A DNA stretch of 64,000 nucleotides from Arenibacter arenosicollis. GTDB lineage: Bacteria; Bacteroidota; Bacteroidia; Flavobacteriales; Flavobacteriaceae. The notes beneath the pieces were generated by a model. The model saw only the letters and a program-made list of their open reading frames with translations. It was not told the DNA's origin and made no database searches. The position numbers were made by a program, and so were the translations under genes. The stretch covers positions 1 through 64,000 of the forward strand of contig NZ_JACLHY010000011.1 in NCBI RefSeq assembly GCF_014397245.1. The letters run 5' to 3'. Shown here one piece after another: positions 27,370-35,275 of the stretch. Positions within the stretch are counted from its first letter, which is position 1. Every line of letters starts with the position of its first letter.

Positions 27370-28088
27370 ACCTTCTTAGCTTTTTCTAAATCTTCGGGCG
27401 TGTCAATTTCTATACCGCTTACGTTGGTTTCTACCATCTTGATTTTTTTTCCGTATTCCAGATATCGTATTGCTTCTATTTTTTCCGTCGCTTCCAATAT
27501 AAGCATAGGCAATCTCTGGAAATCCATGAGGGCACTTTTTCTAAAGGCATAGATTCCTTTATGCTTAAAATAAGGAATATCCAATTCCCTTGACCTAGGG
27601 TATGGAATTGGGGCACGTGAAAAATAAAGGGCAAAATTCTGATTATCAACAATCACCTTTACCGTGTTGGGGTCATTAATCTCTACCCAATCGGAGATTC
27701 TCGTCATTAAAGAAGCTAAATCTATTTCTTTTTTAACATCATCTTTAAAAACTTCTATTACACCGGCAAGACTTTCCCTGTCCGTAAATGGTTCATCTCC
27801 CTGAACATTAACAATAATATCAACATCCATGGCCTCCACAGCTTCTGCTATACGATCACTTCCACATTCATGCTGCTTTATACTCATGATGGCTTTTCCA
27901 CCTACCTTTTTAATAGTATCATATATAGTGGTACTATCCGTAACTACATACACTTCTTGAAACAAACCGGTATTTACAGCTGCTTCATATGTTCTTTGTA
28001 TTACAGGTTTCCCCTGTAGGTCTTGCATAAGCTTACCAGGAAATCTTGAGGCCGCGTAACGAGCCGGTATCATTGCAATGATTTTCAT
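27360..28088 (-). CDS. kdsB: 3-deoxy-manno-octulosonate cytidylyltransferase
   Basis: A 242-residue CMP-Kdo synthetase that activates Kdo with CTP for transfer onto lipid A. The N-terminus [15 protein letters not shown] is the family's CTP-binding signature. NVQGDEPF (94-101) holds the metal-binding Asp. SRAPIPYPR and the C-terminal [13 protein letters not shown] are also conserved. It is the first gene of the kdsB-HAD-kdnB operon. This agrees with a Gram-negative outer membrane in which the Kdo pool may be diverted to 8-amino-Kdo. Confidence 0.95.
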   Translation of the reverse strand: MKIIAMIPARYAASRFPGKLMQDLQGKPVIQRTYEAAVNTGLFQEVYVVTDSTTIYDTIKKVGGKAIMSIKQHECGSDRIAEAVEAMDVDIIVNVQGDEPFTDRESLAGVIEVFKDDVKKEIDLASLMTRISDWVEINDPNTVKVIVDNQNFALYFSRAPIPYPRSRELDIPYFKHKGIYAFRKSALMDFQRLPMLILEATEKIEAIRYLEYGKKIKMVETNVSGIEIDTPEDLEKAKKVWK

Positions 28089-28204
28089 ATGTAGATATTT
28101 ATTATTTTTTAATTGTTATATGTAATACGCATATCTTCATTGATTTTGTGACCAGTTTTGGGTCATGCTCATTTCACACGAAAATTATTTAAGATTAATT
28201 TGGA

Positions 28205-28768
28205 TTATGTTTTAGGTCTAAGTTTTTTATATATCCTAAAAATGCCAATCAATATTATAAGCACCAAGAAGGCTGCCAGAATGGGTGCAAAAATTGATGC
28301 AGTAGCCACTACGGCGGCAGTTCCCGTCTCCACCAGACCAATTACCGGATTAGCCGTTCCGCCTGTAGTGGCAGTTGAGGCCAATCTACCAGTAGCAGAG
28401 GCTCCCTTTATGGCAGTTGCTGTACCACCGCCGGCGATTATTGCCAAGGTCCAAGTAATCAAGGGATCTAAATTGGATGCAGTTGAAACCATTACTGCTG
28501 TTCCTGCCAAAGCGGCCATTGGTATTGCAACACTATCCAATAGATTGTCCAACCAAGGGATAAAGTAAGCGAAAATTTCAACCATGGTTGCTACTCCTAG
28601 AACTATTAGAGCTGTAAAACTACCGATCCACTGCCAATTTTCATTCAGTTCCCACACATTAAAATAAGCGGCCAAACTTAAAAAAAACAATGGTAAAAAA
28701 ATTCTAAACCCCACAGATGCAGCTAGCCCGACACCCAAAAATATGCTTAAAATGGTCTCAAAAGCCAT
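28205..28768 (-). CDS. DUF4126 domain membrane protein
   Basis: A 187-residue integral membrane protein with about four hydrophobic segments. Among them is an Ala/Thr/Gly-rich repeat-like centre (GTAVMVSTASN, AIIAGGGTATAIKGASATGR, GLVETGTAAVVATAS) typical of DUF4126. It starts with hydrophobic MAFETILSIFLGVGLAASVGF and ends with a short basic tail. No biochemical role is established for the family. It lies on its own between the helicase gene and kdsB, with a 33-bp gap to the helicase upstream, so the two may share a transcript. Confidence 0.85.
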   Translation of the reverse strand: MAFETILSIFLGVGLAASVGFRIFLPLFFLSLAAYFNVWELNENWQWIGSFTALIVLGVATMVEIFAYFIPWLDNLLDSVAIPMAALAGTAVMVSTASNLDPLITWTLAIIAGGGTATAIKGASATGRLASTATTGGTANPVIGLVETGTAAVVATASIFAPILAAFLVLIILIGIFRIYKKLRPKT

Positions 28769-28801
28769 ATTCCTATATTATAATGCGAAATTAGACTATT
28801 C

Positions 28802-30235
28802 CTAATCAACAAAAAAATCGTTCTTAAAGCCTATAAGGTACAATTTGTGCTTTGCCCTGGTCACCGCAGTATACAACCAACGAAGATACTCCTTGTCTAT
28901 TCCGTTCGGCAAATAAGGTTGTTCTACAAACACGGTATTCCATTGCCCCCCTTGCGACTTATGACAGGTGATGGCGTATGAGAATTTAACCTGAAGCGCA
29001 TTGAAAAATTTATTGTTCTTTACCGCCAGAAATTTCTTGTATTTGGATTTCTCATCAGCATAGTCCCTCATAACTTCCTGATAAAGCCGGTTGCCATCCT
29101 CATAGGATAAAGATGGGGTCTCTGCCATTATGGTATCCAATAGGAGCACTGTTTCAAAAGGTTTTTGGTTGGGATAATCCACCATTTTAACCTTCACTTC
29201 CGCGAATTTAAAGCCGTACAATTCTTTTATTGAAAATATCTCCAATACTTCAATGATATCCCCATTGGCTATAAAACCTGCCTCAGAGGTAGGCTTCAAC
29301 CAAAAATAGTTGTTCTTCACCACCATCATATAATCACCTACCGCCAGCTCATTTTCAAGGTATAGAATTCTATTTCTAATGTTCTCGTTATATAAATTGG
29401 CCCTCTTATTGGATCTGACTATAATGGCAGTTTCCTCCTTACCATTTTGTGAATAGGATTCGTCTATAGCCTCCTGTATATCATTCCCATCCACAAGGCG
29501 CACGATATCACTATATTGACTCACAATAAATTTAAAGTCATCGTAATATTCACCTTGAAGTTGCTCCCGTAAATTAGTGGCATTTATCAGGATCCCAGAA
29601 TCCTCGGCCTGTCTAACAACCTCATCCAATTCCAATTTTATTACTTCCTTATTATAATTCAAGGACAATTGGTTTTCGTCCAAAGCAGGACTAATATTTA
29701 AATGTACAGGAGGAAGCTGGGCGGTATCACCAATTAGGATCAATTTACAATTGTGTCCTGAATAAACAAACATCAATAAATCATCCAAAAGAGACCCATT
29801 CTCAAACAACTTGGAATCTGCGGGAGTATCAGGAATCATTGAGGCCTCGTCCACAATAAAAATGGTATTTCTATGCTTGTTGGGCGACAATACGAACTGT
29901 ACTCCGCCACCACTCTGTTTTTTTGGAAAATAAATTTTTCTGTGAATTGTAAATGCCTGCGTTCCGGAGTAATTGGACATTACCTTGGCTGCCCTGCCCG
30001 TGGGAGCCATTAAAACGGCCTTCATAGTAGTTTTCCAAAGATTGGTCACAATGGTGCCGACAATGGTTGTCTTTCCTGTACCAGCAAACCCTTTTAACAT
30101 GAAAACACTATCCTTTTCCTTAGATAAAACAAAACTTGCAAGTTTCTCTAAAGCCACTGACTGCATGGCAGTTGGATCATGTGGAAATTTGTCTTTAAGC
30201 AGTTTAAAAAAAGTAGCGTCAGTTATAGAAGTCAT
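28802..30235 (-). CDS. ATP-dependent RecD-like DNA helicase
   Basis: A 477-residue superfamily 1 helicase of the short RecD2/Pif1-like type common in flavobacteria. The Walker A motif GFAGTGKTT is at 49-57, the DEAS motif (IFIVDEASM) at about 135, and GDTAQLPP follows. The UvrD-like C-terminal block TCHKSQGGQWNTV is at about 424-436, with YTAVTRAK (motif VI) near 458. It probably takes part in DNA repair or replication restart. There is no N-terminal RecD2 extension. It is divergent from the plus-strand gene starting at 30337. Confidence 0.92.
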   Translation of the reverse strand: MTSITDATFFKLLKDKFPHDPTAMQSVALEKLASFVLSKEKDSVFMLKGFAGTGKTTIVGTIVTNLWKTTMKAVLMAPTGRAAKVMSNYSGTQAFTIHRKIYFPKKQSGGGVQFVLSPNKHRNTIFIVDEASMIPDTPADSKLFENGSLLDDLLMFVYSGHNCKLILIGDTAQLPPVHLNISPALDENQLSLNYNKEVIKLELDEVVRQAEDSGILINATNLREQLQGEYYDDFKFIVSQYSDIVRLVDGNDIQEAIDESYSQNGKEETAIIVRSNKRANLYNENIRNRILYLENELAVGDYMMVVKNNYFWLKPTSEAGFIANGDIIEVLEIFSIKELYGFKFAEVKVKMVDYPNQKPFETVLLLDTIMAETPSLSYEDGNRLYQEVMRDYADEKSKYKKFLAVKNNKFFNALQVKFSYAITCHKSQGGQWNTVFVEQPYLPNGIDKEYLRWLYTAVTRAKHKLYLIGFKNDFFVD

Positions 30236-30296
30236 AGGTCATCAAAGATAATCAGTATTTTTAAGGTCAAATACTTTTACCATTAAAAAAAAATTG

Positions 30297-30304
30297 TAGA
30301 TTTG
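30297..30304 (+). promoter_or_regulatory. Possible -7 box upstream of the 30337 gene
   Basis: TAGATTTG fits the Bacteroidota TAnnTTTG consensus and lies 32 bp before the ATG. The expected -33 TTG is not evident, so support is limited. Confidence 0.35.
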
Positions 30305-30336
30305 TGACAACCACTAAATAAAATAACACTTACAAG

Positions 30337-30987
30337 ATGAAGACCATATTACAAATTTTCCTTTGGATAGTATCTATCGTGTTGGGATATATGATTTATA
30401 ATTCTGTGAACGGCCCAATTGAATTTAAAAAAATTAAGCAAGAACGGTTTGCTAAAGTAATATCCAATTTAAAGGATATCAGGAATTCCCAAGAAGCCTA
30501 TAAAACTGTAAATGGTAGATATGCAAAAGATTTTAACGCACTTATTAGTTTTGTAGATACTGGATATTACACCATTACTCAGCAGAGAGATTCCTCTTAC
30601 TTGGAATACGACAAGAATTTTGGTATCGATATGTTGAAGGAGGTAAAAATAATTGATACCTTAGGAAGAGTTTCCGTTAAGGACTCCCTATTCAAAAAAG
30701 ACGATCGTTTCAAAACAATGATGAATGTTCCTTACGCAGCCAATGGGGAAAAATTTGAAATGAAATCCAGTATACTTGAAAAAAGTGGATATAAAGCTCC
30801 GGTTTTCGAAGCTAAAGTTAGCAAGGATGTAGTTTTACATGACCAACCCAAAACTTTATTGGCCAGGGAAAATACCCAGATAAATGTTGATGAAGTAAAT
30901 GGAAACGTTATTAAGGTTGGATCTTTGACCGAGGTAAGCACCAGTGGAAATTGGCCATCTATATATGACAAACGAAACGACCAATAG
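30337..30987 (+). CDS. Conserved hypothetical protein with one N-terminal membrane anchor
   Basis: 216 residues. Residues 4-22 form a membrane segment (ILQIFLWIVSIVLGYMIY). A mostly periplasmic or extracytoplasmic soluble part follows. The stretch after the anchor, KVISNLKDIRNSQEAYKTVN followed by GRYAKDFNALI, resembles the helix-plus-turn after the membrane helix in pseudopilins. There is no prepilin peptidase site and no other secretion gene nearby. I recognise it as a protein that often stands before DUF3822 and rsmD in flavobacteria, without a known role. The downstream gene's start lies inside its last 23 bases, which suggests coupled translation. Confidence 0.75.
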   Translation: MKTILQIFLWIVSIVLGYMIYNSVNGPIEFKKIKQERFAKVISNLKDIRNSQEAYKTVNGRYAKDFNALISFVDTGYYTITQQRDSSYLEYDKNFGIDMLKEVKIIDTLGRVSVKDSLFKKDDRFKTMMNVPYAANGEKFEMKSSILEKSGYKAPVFEAKVSKDVVLHDQPKTLLARENTQINVDEVNGNVIKVGSLTEVSTSGNWPSIYDKRNDQ

Positions 30988-31801
30988 CATTTTAGAAAAT
31001 TCTAAATCGGAATATCATAAATTGTCCATTCAAGTTAGCTTGAATGGACTTTCTTTTTGTGTCCTGGACACACTTTCCAACAAAATTCTTGCTTCTGAAA
31101 AGCTGGTGTTCGAAAATGAACTTACCCCATATGCCGTTCAAAAGGAAATAAAGCAACTTTTTGAAAAAAACAGAATAAAGGATGTAAAGTTTTCAGAGGT
31201 TGTTGTGATACATAGGAACAATCTTTTTAGTCTTGTTCCCCAATCCCTTTTCAATAAAGAAGAATTAGCCAATTATTTAAAATTCAATGCCAAAATCCTA
31301 GCCAACGACCATCTGGAATATGATGAAATTAAAAGTTTGGACATGGTAAACGTTTATGTTCCCTTTATGAATATAAACAATTACATCTATGATCTTTTTG
31401 GTGAATTTGAATTTTTGCACCATGGCACCATCTTGATTCAGACTTTGACCAACAGTCATGGCAACCTAAGTGAGCCCATTTGTTATATACACCTCATACA
31501 GGGACATATGGACATCACTGTGATTTCCAATAAAAAGTTGATCCTATACAACAACTTTAGTTTTAATACCAAAGAGGATTTTATTTACTATCTACTATTT
31601 ACTTTGGAACAATTAAAATTGGATACGGAAACTACTAAACTTAAACTTTTCGGATCCATCGAGGAAGGTGATGAATTATATAACATGTGTCATCAATACG
31701 TAAGGGATATTTCTATTTTTATTCCCTCCAACACGACTTTTTATCATTTTGGGGGATCGGAAAAGGAAACTATAGACTTTACACTGCTAAATACCCTTTA
31801 A
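30965..31801 (+). CDS. DUF3822 family protein
   Basis: A 278-residue protein of the DUF3822 family from Bacteroidota. It has the two-lobed ASKHA-like look of that family: KLSIQVSLNGLSFCVLD at the start, then SEVVVIHRNNLFSLVPQ, and ICYIHLIQGHMDITVIS in the second half. No function is established. I start at ATG 30965 (MTNETTNS...) because the longer frame would extend seven codons further into the upstream gene. Its stop TAA overlaps the rsmD ATG by one base (TAATG), so the two are translated together, the usual pairing in this group. Confidence 0.85.
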   Translation: MTNETTNSILENSKSEYHKLSIQVSLNGLSFCVLDTLSNKILASEKLVFENELTPYAVQKEIKQLFEKNRIKDVKFSEVVVIHRNNLFSLVPQSLFNKEELANYLKFNAKILANDHLEYDEIKSLDMVNVYVPFMNINNYIYDLFGEFEFLHHGTILIQTLTNSHGNLSEPICYIHLIQGHMDITVISNKKLILYNNFSFNTKEDFIYYLLFTLEQLKLDTETTKLKLFGSIEEGDELYNMCHQYVRDISIFIPSNTTFYHFGGSEKETIDFTLLNTL

Positions 31802-32349
31802 TGCGTATAATATCTGGCAAAAACAAAGGCCAAAGGCTTACCGCCCCTAAAAAACTCCCAGTTCGTCCTACAACGGATATGGCAAAAGAAGCTTTGTTCA
31901 ACATCCTTAACAATCAATACTACTTTAACGATGTAATGGTATTAGATCTTTTTGCCGGTACCGGAAACATCAGTTACGAATTTGCTTCCAGAGGTTCTGA
32001 AAATATAACTGCTATTGATGCAGACCTAGGTTGCATTAAGTATATTACCAAAACGTCCACAGACTTGGACTTTCCAATTACTGCCCTAAAGAAAGATGTT
32101 TTTCAATATTTGGAAACCAACCCTATAAAAGCTCATATCATCTTTGCCGATCCACCTTACGATCTATCTCCGGAAGAATTCTCGGCAATTCCCAAATTGG
32201 TTTTTGAAAAACAGCTATTATTGGAGAATGGTGTTTTGATTATAGAGCATTCCAAACATACCGATCTATCCCACTTGGAGCATTTCACCGATCAAAGAAG
32301 ATATGGCGGCAGTATTTTTAGTTTTTTCGAATGGACAGAGGGTAATTGA
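31801..32349 (+). CDS. rsmD: 16S rRNA (guanine966-N2)-methyltransferase
   Basis: 182 residues from the ATG at 31801. The open frame extends upstream, but that part lies inside DUF3822. RsmD methylates G966 of 16S rRNA during 30S assembly. It shows the family start MRIISGKNKGQRL, RPTTDMAKEALFNIL, the SAM-binding motif VLDLFAGTGNISYEFASRG, and the catalytic DPPY motif in FADPPYDL. It is the last gene of the 30337-DUF3822-rsmD run. No terminator hairpin is obvious behind it. Confidence 0.94.
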   Translation: MRIISGKNKGQRLTAPKKLPVRPTTDMAKEALFNILNNQYYFNDVMVLDLFAGTGNISYEFASRGSENITAIDADLGCIKYITKTSTDLDFPITALKKDVFQYLETNPIKAHIIFADPPYDLSPEEFSAIPKLVFEKQLLLENGVLIIEHSKHTDLSHLEHFTDQRRYGGSIFSFFEWTEGN

Positions 32350-32457
32350 AGACTTAGGGACAGAAATACCTTAAATTCCTTTAAGGAACTATTTAGTTTT
32401 ACATATTAATATTGAAAAGGTATCTGCTGGACATCGGTAATAAATCCTATTATAAAA

Positions 32458-32607
32458 ATACCCCAGTAGCGGCAAGAATTGAAATAATCTTCCCATGGCA
32501 GCATTCATTCAGAAGATACCGTCTGCGGTGGCATTAATTGAAAGGATCTCTCCTCTGCTAGTATTAATCAAAAGGATACCGCCTGCGTCGGCATTAATTC
32601 GACTAGG
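32458..32607. repeat. Five degenerate 30-bp tandem units between rsmD and rnpB
   Basis: Contiguous 30-bp units start at 32458, 32488, 32518, 32548 and 32578, sharing a GCATTAAT core followed by AAAAGGAT. The third and fifth are most alike. There is no unique spacer between units and no coding frame, so this is not a CRISPR. A weaker unit may precede the first. Function is unknown. Confidence 0.6.
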
Positions 32608-32642
32608 TATTTGCTATGCAAATACTGTCTCATTAAAAAAAA

Positions 32643-32949
32643 GCAGGTCATAAGCCGGATTCTGTTAGCCTTGAATTACTTCAGGGCCTCCTTATCATTT
32701 ATCTAGGCCAAAAGTTGCCCTTTGGCTCCAACCGCCTACCCTTCAGCTCGAGCGTGCAGCCCTCAAACACTGATTTACATGACGTTGCACCGTATAGAGT
32801 TTACCTGGTTTCACTACAGCATAACCTGTACATACTTTCTGTTGCACTTGTCCTCATCTCACGACGGACGGGCGTTACCCGCTATACTGCACTATGGTGT
32901 CCGGACTTTCCTCCCCCCGCGGAACGCGGGGAGCGATAAGGCGACCTGC
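32643..32949 (-). ncRNA. rnpB: RNase P RNA
   Basis: The catalytic RNA of RNase P, which trims tRNA 5' ends. Read on the minus strand, the conserved 5' core GAGGAAAGTCCGGACACC lies after a GC-rich hairpin (CCCCGCG...CGCGGGG). The conserved 3' region reads AGAATCCGGCTTATGACCTGC. The ends GCAGGTC (32949-32943) and GACCTGC (32649-32643) pair as helix P1. An 8-base T-run on the minus strand (32642-32635) follows directly and should end transcription. ACAGAAAGT and GAAGGGTAGGCGG lie in between, as expected. The 5' end is placed by the P1 pairing. Confidence 0.95.
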
Positions 32950-32954
32950 TGCAA

Positions 32955-32962
32955 CAAAGGTA
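32955..32962 (-). promoter_or_regulatory. Possible -7 box of rnpB
   Basis: TACCTTTG on the minus strand fits TAnnTTTG and lies about six bases before the inferred RNA 5' end. The -33 element is not clear. Confidence 0.45.
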
Positions 32963-33031
32963 ATTCAATTGTTGATAAATAAAATACTAAAGAAGGTTAA
33001 ATAGGCGCTTTAATGCAATGCTATTTTTATA

Positions 33032-33063
33032 TTTGTACTTCACCCTTCCGCGTAGTATTTTTG
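33032..33063 (+). promoter_or_regulatory. Putative dnaX promoter
   Basis: TTTG (33032-33035) is separated by 20 bp from TATTTTTG (33056-33063). This matches the Bacteroidota -33/-7 arrangement and predicts a short leader of about 16 bases before the TTG start at 33086. Confidence 0.55.
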
Positions 33064-33085
33064 CGCTGAATTTAAGTCAATAGCC

Positions 33086-34924
33086 TTGGAACCTTTTATA
33101 GTATCCGCCCGAAAATACAGGCCCCAAACATTTAAAGATGTTGTTGGGCAACAGGCTATTACCAATACATTGACCAATGCCATAGACAACAATCATCTTG
33201 CACAGGCCCTATTGTTTACAGGTCCAAGAGGTGTTGGCAAAACCACTTGTGCCAGAATATTGGCCAAACAAATTAACCAAGATGGCAGGGCACATGAAGA
33301 TGAGGACTTTGCTTTTAATATATTTGAGCTCGATGCTGCATCCAACAATTCCGTGGATGATATAAGGGAGCTGACCAGTCAAGTACGCATACCCCCCCAA
33401 GTAGGAAAATATAAGGTATACATTATTGATGAGGTACATATGCTATCCCAGGCTGCATTCAATGCATTCTTAAAGACCCTGGAGGAACCACCCGCACATG
33501 CCATATTTATATTGGCCACAACGGAAAAGCATAAGATTATCCCTACCATCCTGTCCCGTTGCCAAATATTCGATTTTAAACGCATTACGGTAAAGGATGC
33601 CGCAGAATACCTAAAATATATTGCGGAGAACCAAGAAATTGATGCCGAGGACGATGCACTCCATATTATAGCCCAAAAAGCTGATGGTGCCATGCGCGAT
33701 GCGCTATCCATCTTTGATAGGGTCGTGAGTTTTTCCGGTAAAAAACTGACCAGAAAAGCCGTAACCGAAAATTTGAATGTTCTGGACTACGACACCTATT
33801 TTACTGCTACCGATCTTATTCTAAAGCATGATATTCCAGGCTTATTGATTCTTTTTAATGAAACCTTGGCCAGAGGGTTCGACGGACACCATTTTATAAG
33901 TGGTCTGGCTTCGCACTTTAGGGATTTAATGGTATGCCTTCACCCAAACACTATTGAACTCTTGGAAGTTGGTGAGGAGGCTAAAAAGCATTATAGTGAA
34001 CAATCTAAAAAAACTTCCAGTTCCTTTTTACTTACCGCCATTGACCTGGCCAATGATTGCGACATAAAGTATAAGTCCAGTAAAAATCAGCGCCTTCTTG
34101 TTGAATTAACCTTAATGAAATTAGCCTCTATCGATTTTGATGGAGAAAAAAAAAAGTCTGAATCCTTAGGGAATGGTCGTAACAAACCAGATTTTATAAT
34201 TCCAGCTTCATTTTACAAAGTCAACCGCCCAATTGTGGTGGAAAAGGAGTTAAAGGCCAAGAAAACTGAGGAAGCTATAATTAATACCACAGCCACTAGT
34301 ACCGAAACCATTAAGGAAGAACAGGGTATTCAGCACCAAACTTCCACTCGCAATACTCAAGATCAAGCTCACCGTAAGGAAGAGGTAGGCAGTACGGATG
34401 TTGCCTTGGAAAAAGATCCAAATCCTACCCCAAAGGCCAAAATAAATCTTAAATCTACCGAAAGGAGGGTTTCAGGTCTTTCACTTTCCAGTTTAAAGGC
34501 AAAAAAAGAACATCAACTTAACAAAAAGGAAGATGTTATTGATGAAAGCAACCTGCCCAAAACAAAGTTTACGGAAGAGGAAATGCAAAAACATTGGGCA
34601 GATTTTGTTGATATCGTAGACAAAGATGGCCGAAAAATTTTAGCCTCCAACCTACATTCCGATGTTCCCAAACTAACTGAAAATTTTACCATTTGGATAG
34701 AATTACCAAATGGCACTATGAAGAAGGAAATTGAGCGTGATAAGTATGATTTAATGGAGTACTTAAAATTAAAACTCAACAATCACTTTATACAACTGAG
34801 AATAACAGTAAACGAAGCTACTGCCAAAAAATTTGCTTTTACCCCTGAAGAGAAGTATCTAAAATTACGGGAGAAAAATCCGGCCATCGACCTTCTGCGC
34901 AAGGAGTTCGATTTAGATATTTAA
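33086..34924 (+). CDS. dnaX: DNA polymerase III subunit gamma/tau
   Basis: 612 residues. The clamp-loader ATPase that loads the beta clamp and couples polymerases. The start is TTG at 33086, chosen because the family begins right there (MEPFIVSARKYRPQTFKDVVGQQ-like) and no ATG precedes it. Walker A GPRGVGKTT is at 46-54 and Walker B VYIIDEVH at 111-118. LEEPP and the sensor LSRCQIFDFKR follow. The zinc-binding Cys cluster found between residues 60 and 80 in many bacteria is absent, being replaced by NQDGRAHEDEDFAFN. The AAA+ and collar domains end near residue 350. A charged linker and a tau-type C-terminal domain (460-612) follow. An A10 run at 34146-34155 (codons 354-357) lies exactly at that boundary; one base of slippage either way meets a stop within a few codons. 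Confidence 0.95.
   Translation: MEPFIVSARKYRPQTFKDVVGQQAITNTLTNAIDNNHLAQALLFTGPRGVGKTTCARILAKQINQDGRAHEDEDFAFNIFELDAASNNSVDDIRELTSQVRIPPQVGKYKVYIIDEVHMLSQAAFNAFLKTLEEPPAHAIFILATTEKHKIIPTILSRCQIFDFKRITVKDAAEYLKYIAENQEIDAEDDALHIIAQKADGAMRDALSIFDRVVSFSGKKLTRKAVTENLNVLDYDTYFTATDLILKHDIPGLLILFNETLARGFDGHHFISGLASHFRDLMVCLHPNTIELLEVGEEAKKHYSEQSKKTSSSFLLTAIDLANDCDIKYKSSKNQRLLVELTLMKLASIDFDGEKKKSESLGNGRNKPDFIIPASFYKVNRPIVVEKELKAKKTEEAIINTTATSTETIKEEQGIQHQTSTRNTQDQAHRKEEVGSTDVALEKDPNPTPKAKINLKSTERRVSGLSLSSLKAKKEHQLNKKEDVIDESNLPKTKFTEEEMQKHWADFVDIVDKDGRKILASNLHSDVPKLTENFTIWIELPNGTMKKEIERDKYDLMEYLKLKLNNHFIQLRITVNEATAKKFAFTPEEKYLKLREKNPAIDLLRKEFDLDI
34146..34155 (+). other. A10 slippery run inside dnaX
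   Basis: Ten consecutive A bases read GAA AAA AAA AAG in frame. One extra A gives GTC TGA immediately after the Lys codons, ending at about 358 residues. One fewer A gives AGT CTG AAT CCT TAG, ending at about 360 residues. Both products would keep the ATPase and collar domains and lose the tau-specific part. Confidence 0.6.
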
Positions 34925-35274
34925 ACCTTTCCTACCCTTCTTATCCTCCAAGCATAAAACAACATCACTAAGGCGTTTATTATAAGGCCTAAAGATTCCC
35001 GTGCATGTTCTATATTATTTATATTTCCCCCATCAATGGAAACCCCTTCAAAGTGCTCTGGCCAAAATATATAGGCACCTATGAAATAAGCAAAGGATAG
35101 TACTAGCGGCACTATCAATACCAATTTTTCCATTAAAAACAAAAACGAAGCTATCGCTGCCAATCCATAAATAAAATACCACAGCATGGCATCGGGATCG
35201 TTATACTGAACAAATGCGGCCCAAATAAACAGTATGGTAAATACGGCCGAAATAATCTTGGAAAAAAGTCGCAT
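34921..35274 (-). CDS. Transmembrane protein 220 (TMEM220) family
   Basis: A 117-residue membrane protein with three to four hydrophobic segments (IISAVFTILFIWAAFVQYND, AMLWYFIYGLAAIASFLFLM, LVLIVPLVLSFAYFIGAYIF, LIINALVMLFYAWRI). The QYNDPDA motif after the first helix is the mark of the TMEM220 family. Its function is not known. It converges on dnaX: the four bases TTAA (34921-34924) supply the stop codons of both genes. Its start is only 1 bp from the eboF stop codon upstream, so it is likely cotranscribed at the end of the ebo run. Confidence 0.82.
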   Translation of the reverse strand: MRLFSKIISAVFTILFIWAAFVQYNDPDAMLWYFIYGLAAIASFLFLMEKLVLIVPLVLSFAYFIGAYIFWPEHFEGVSIDGGNINNIEHARESLGLIINALVMLFYAWRIRRVGKV

Positions 35275-35275
35275 A

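Noticed and set aside
31687-31800. Upstream extension of rsmD
   Set aside because: The first 38 codons of the long frame lie within DUF3822; the RsmD family starts at MRIISGKNKG, at 31801.
32458-32607. 30-bp repeats as a CRISPR array
   Set aside because: The units are contiguous, degenerate and have no spacers; no cas gene is in the window.
32715-32982. Two plus-strand open frames
   Set aside because: They lie on the complement of the RNase P RNA, whose conserved core explains the region.
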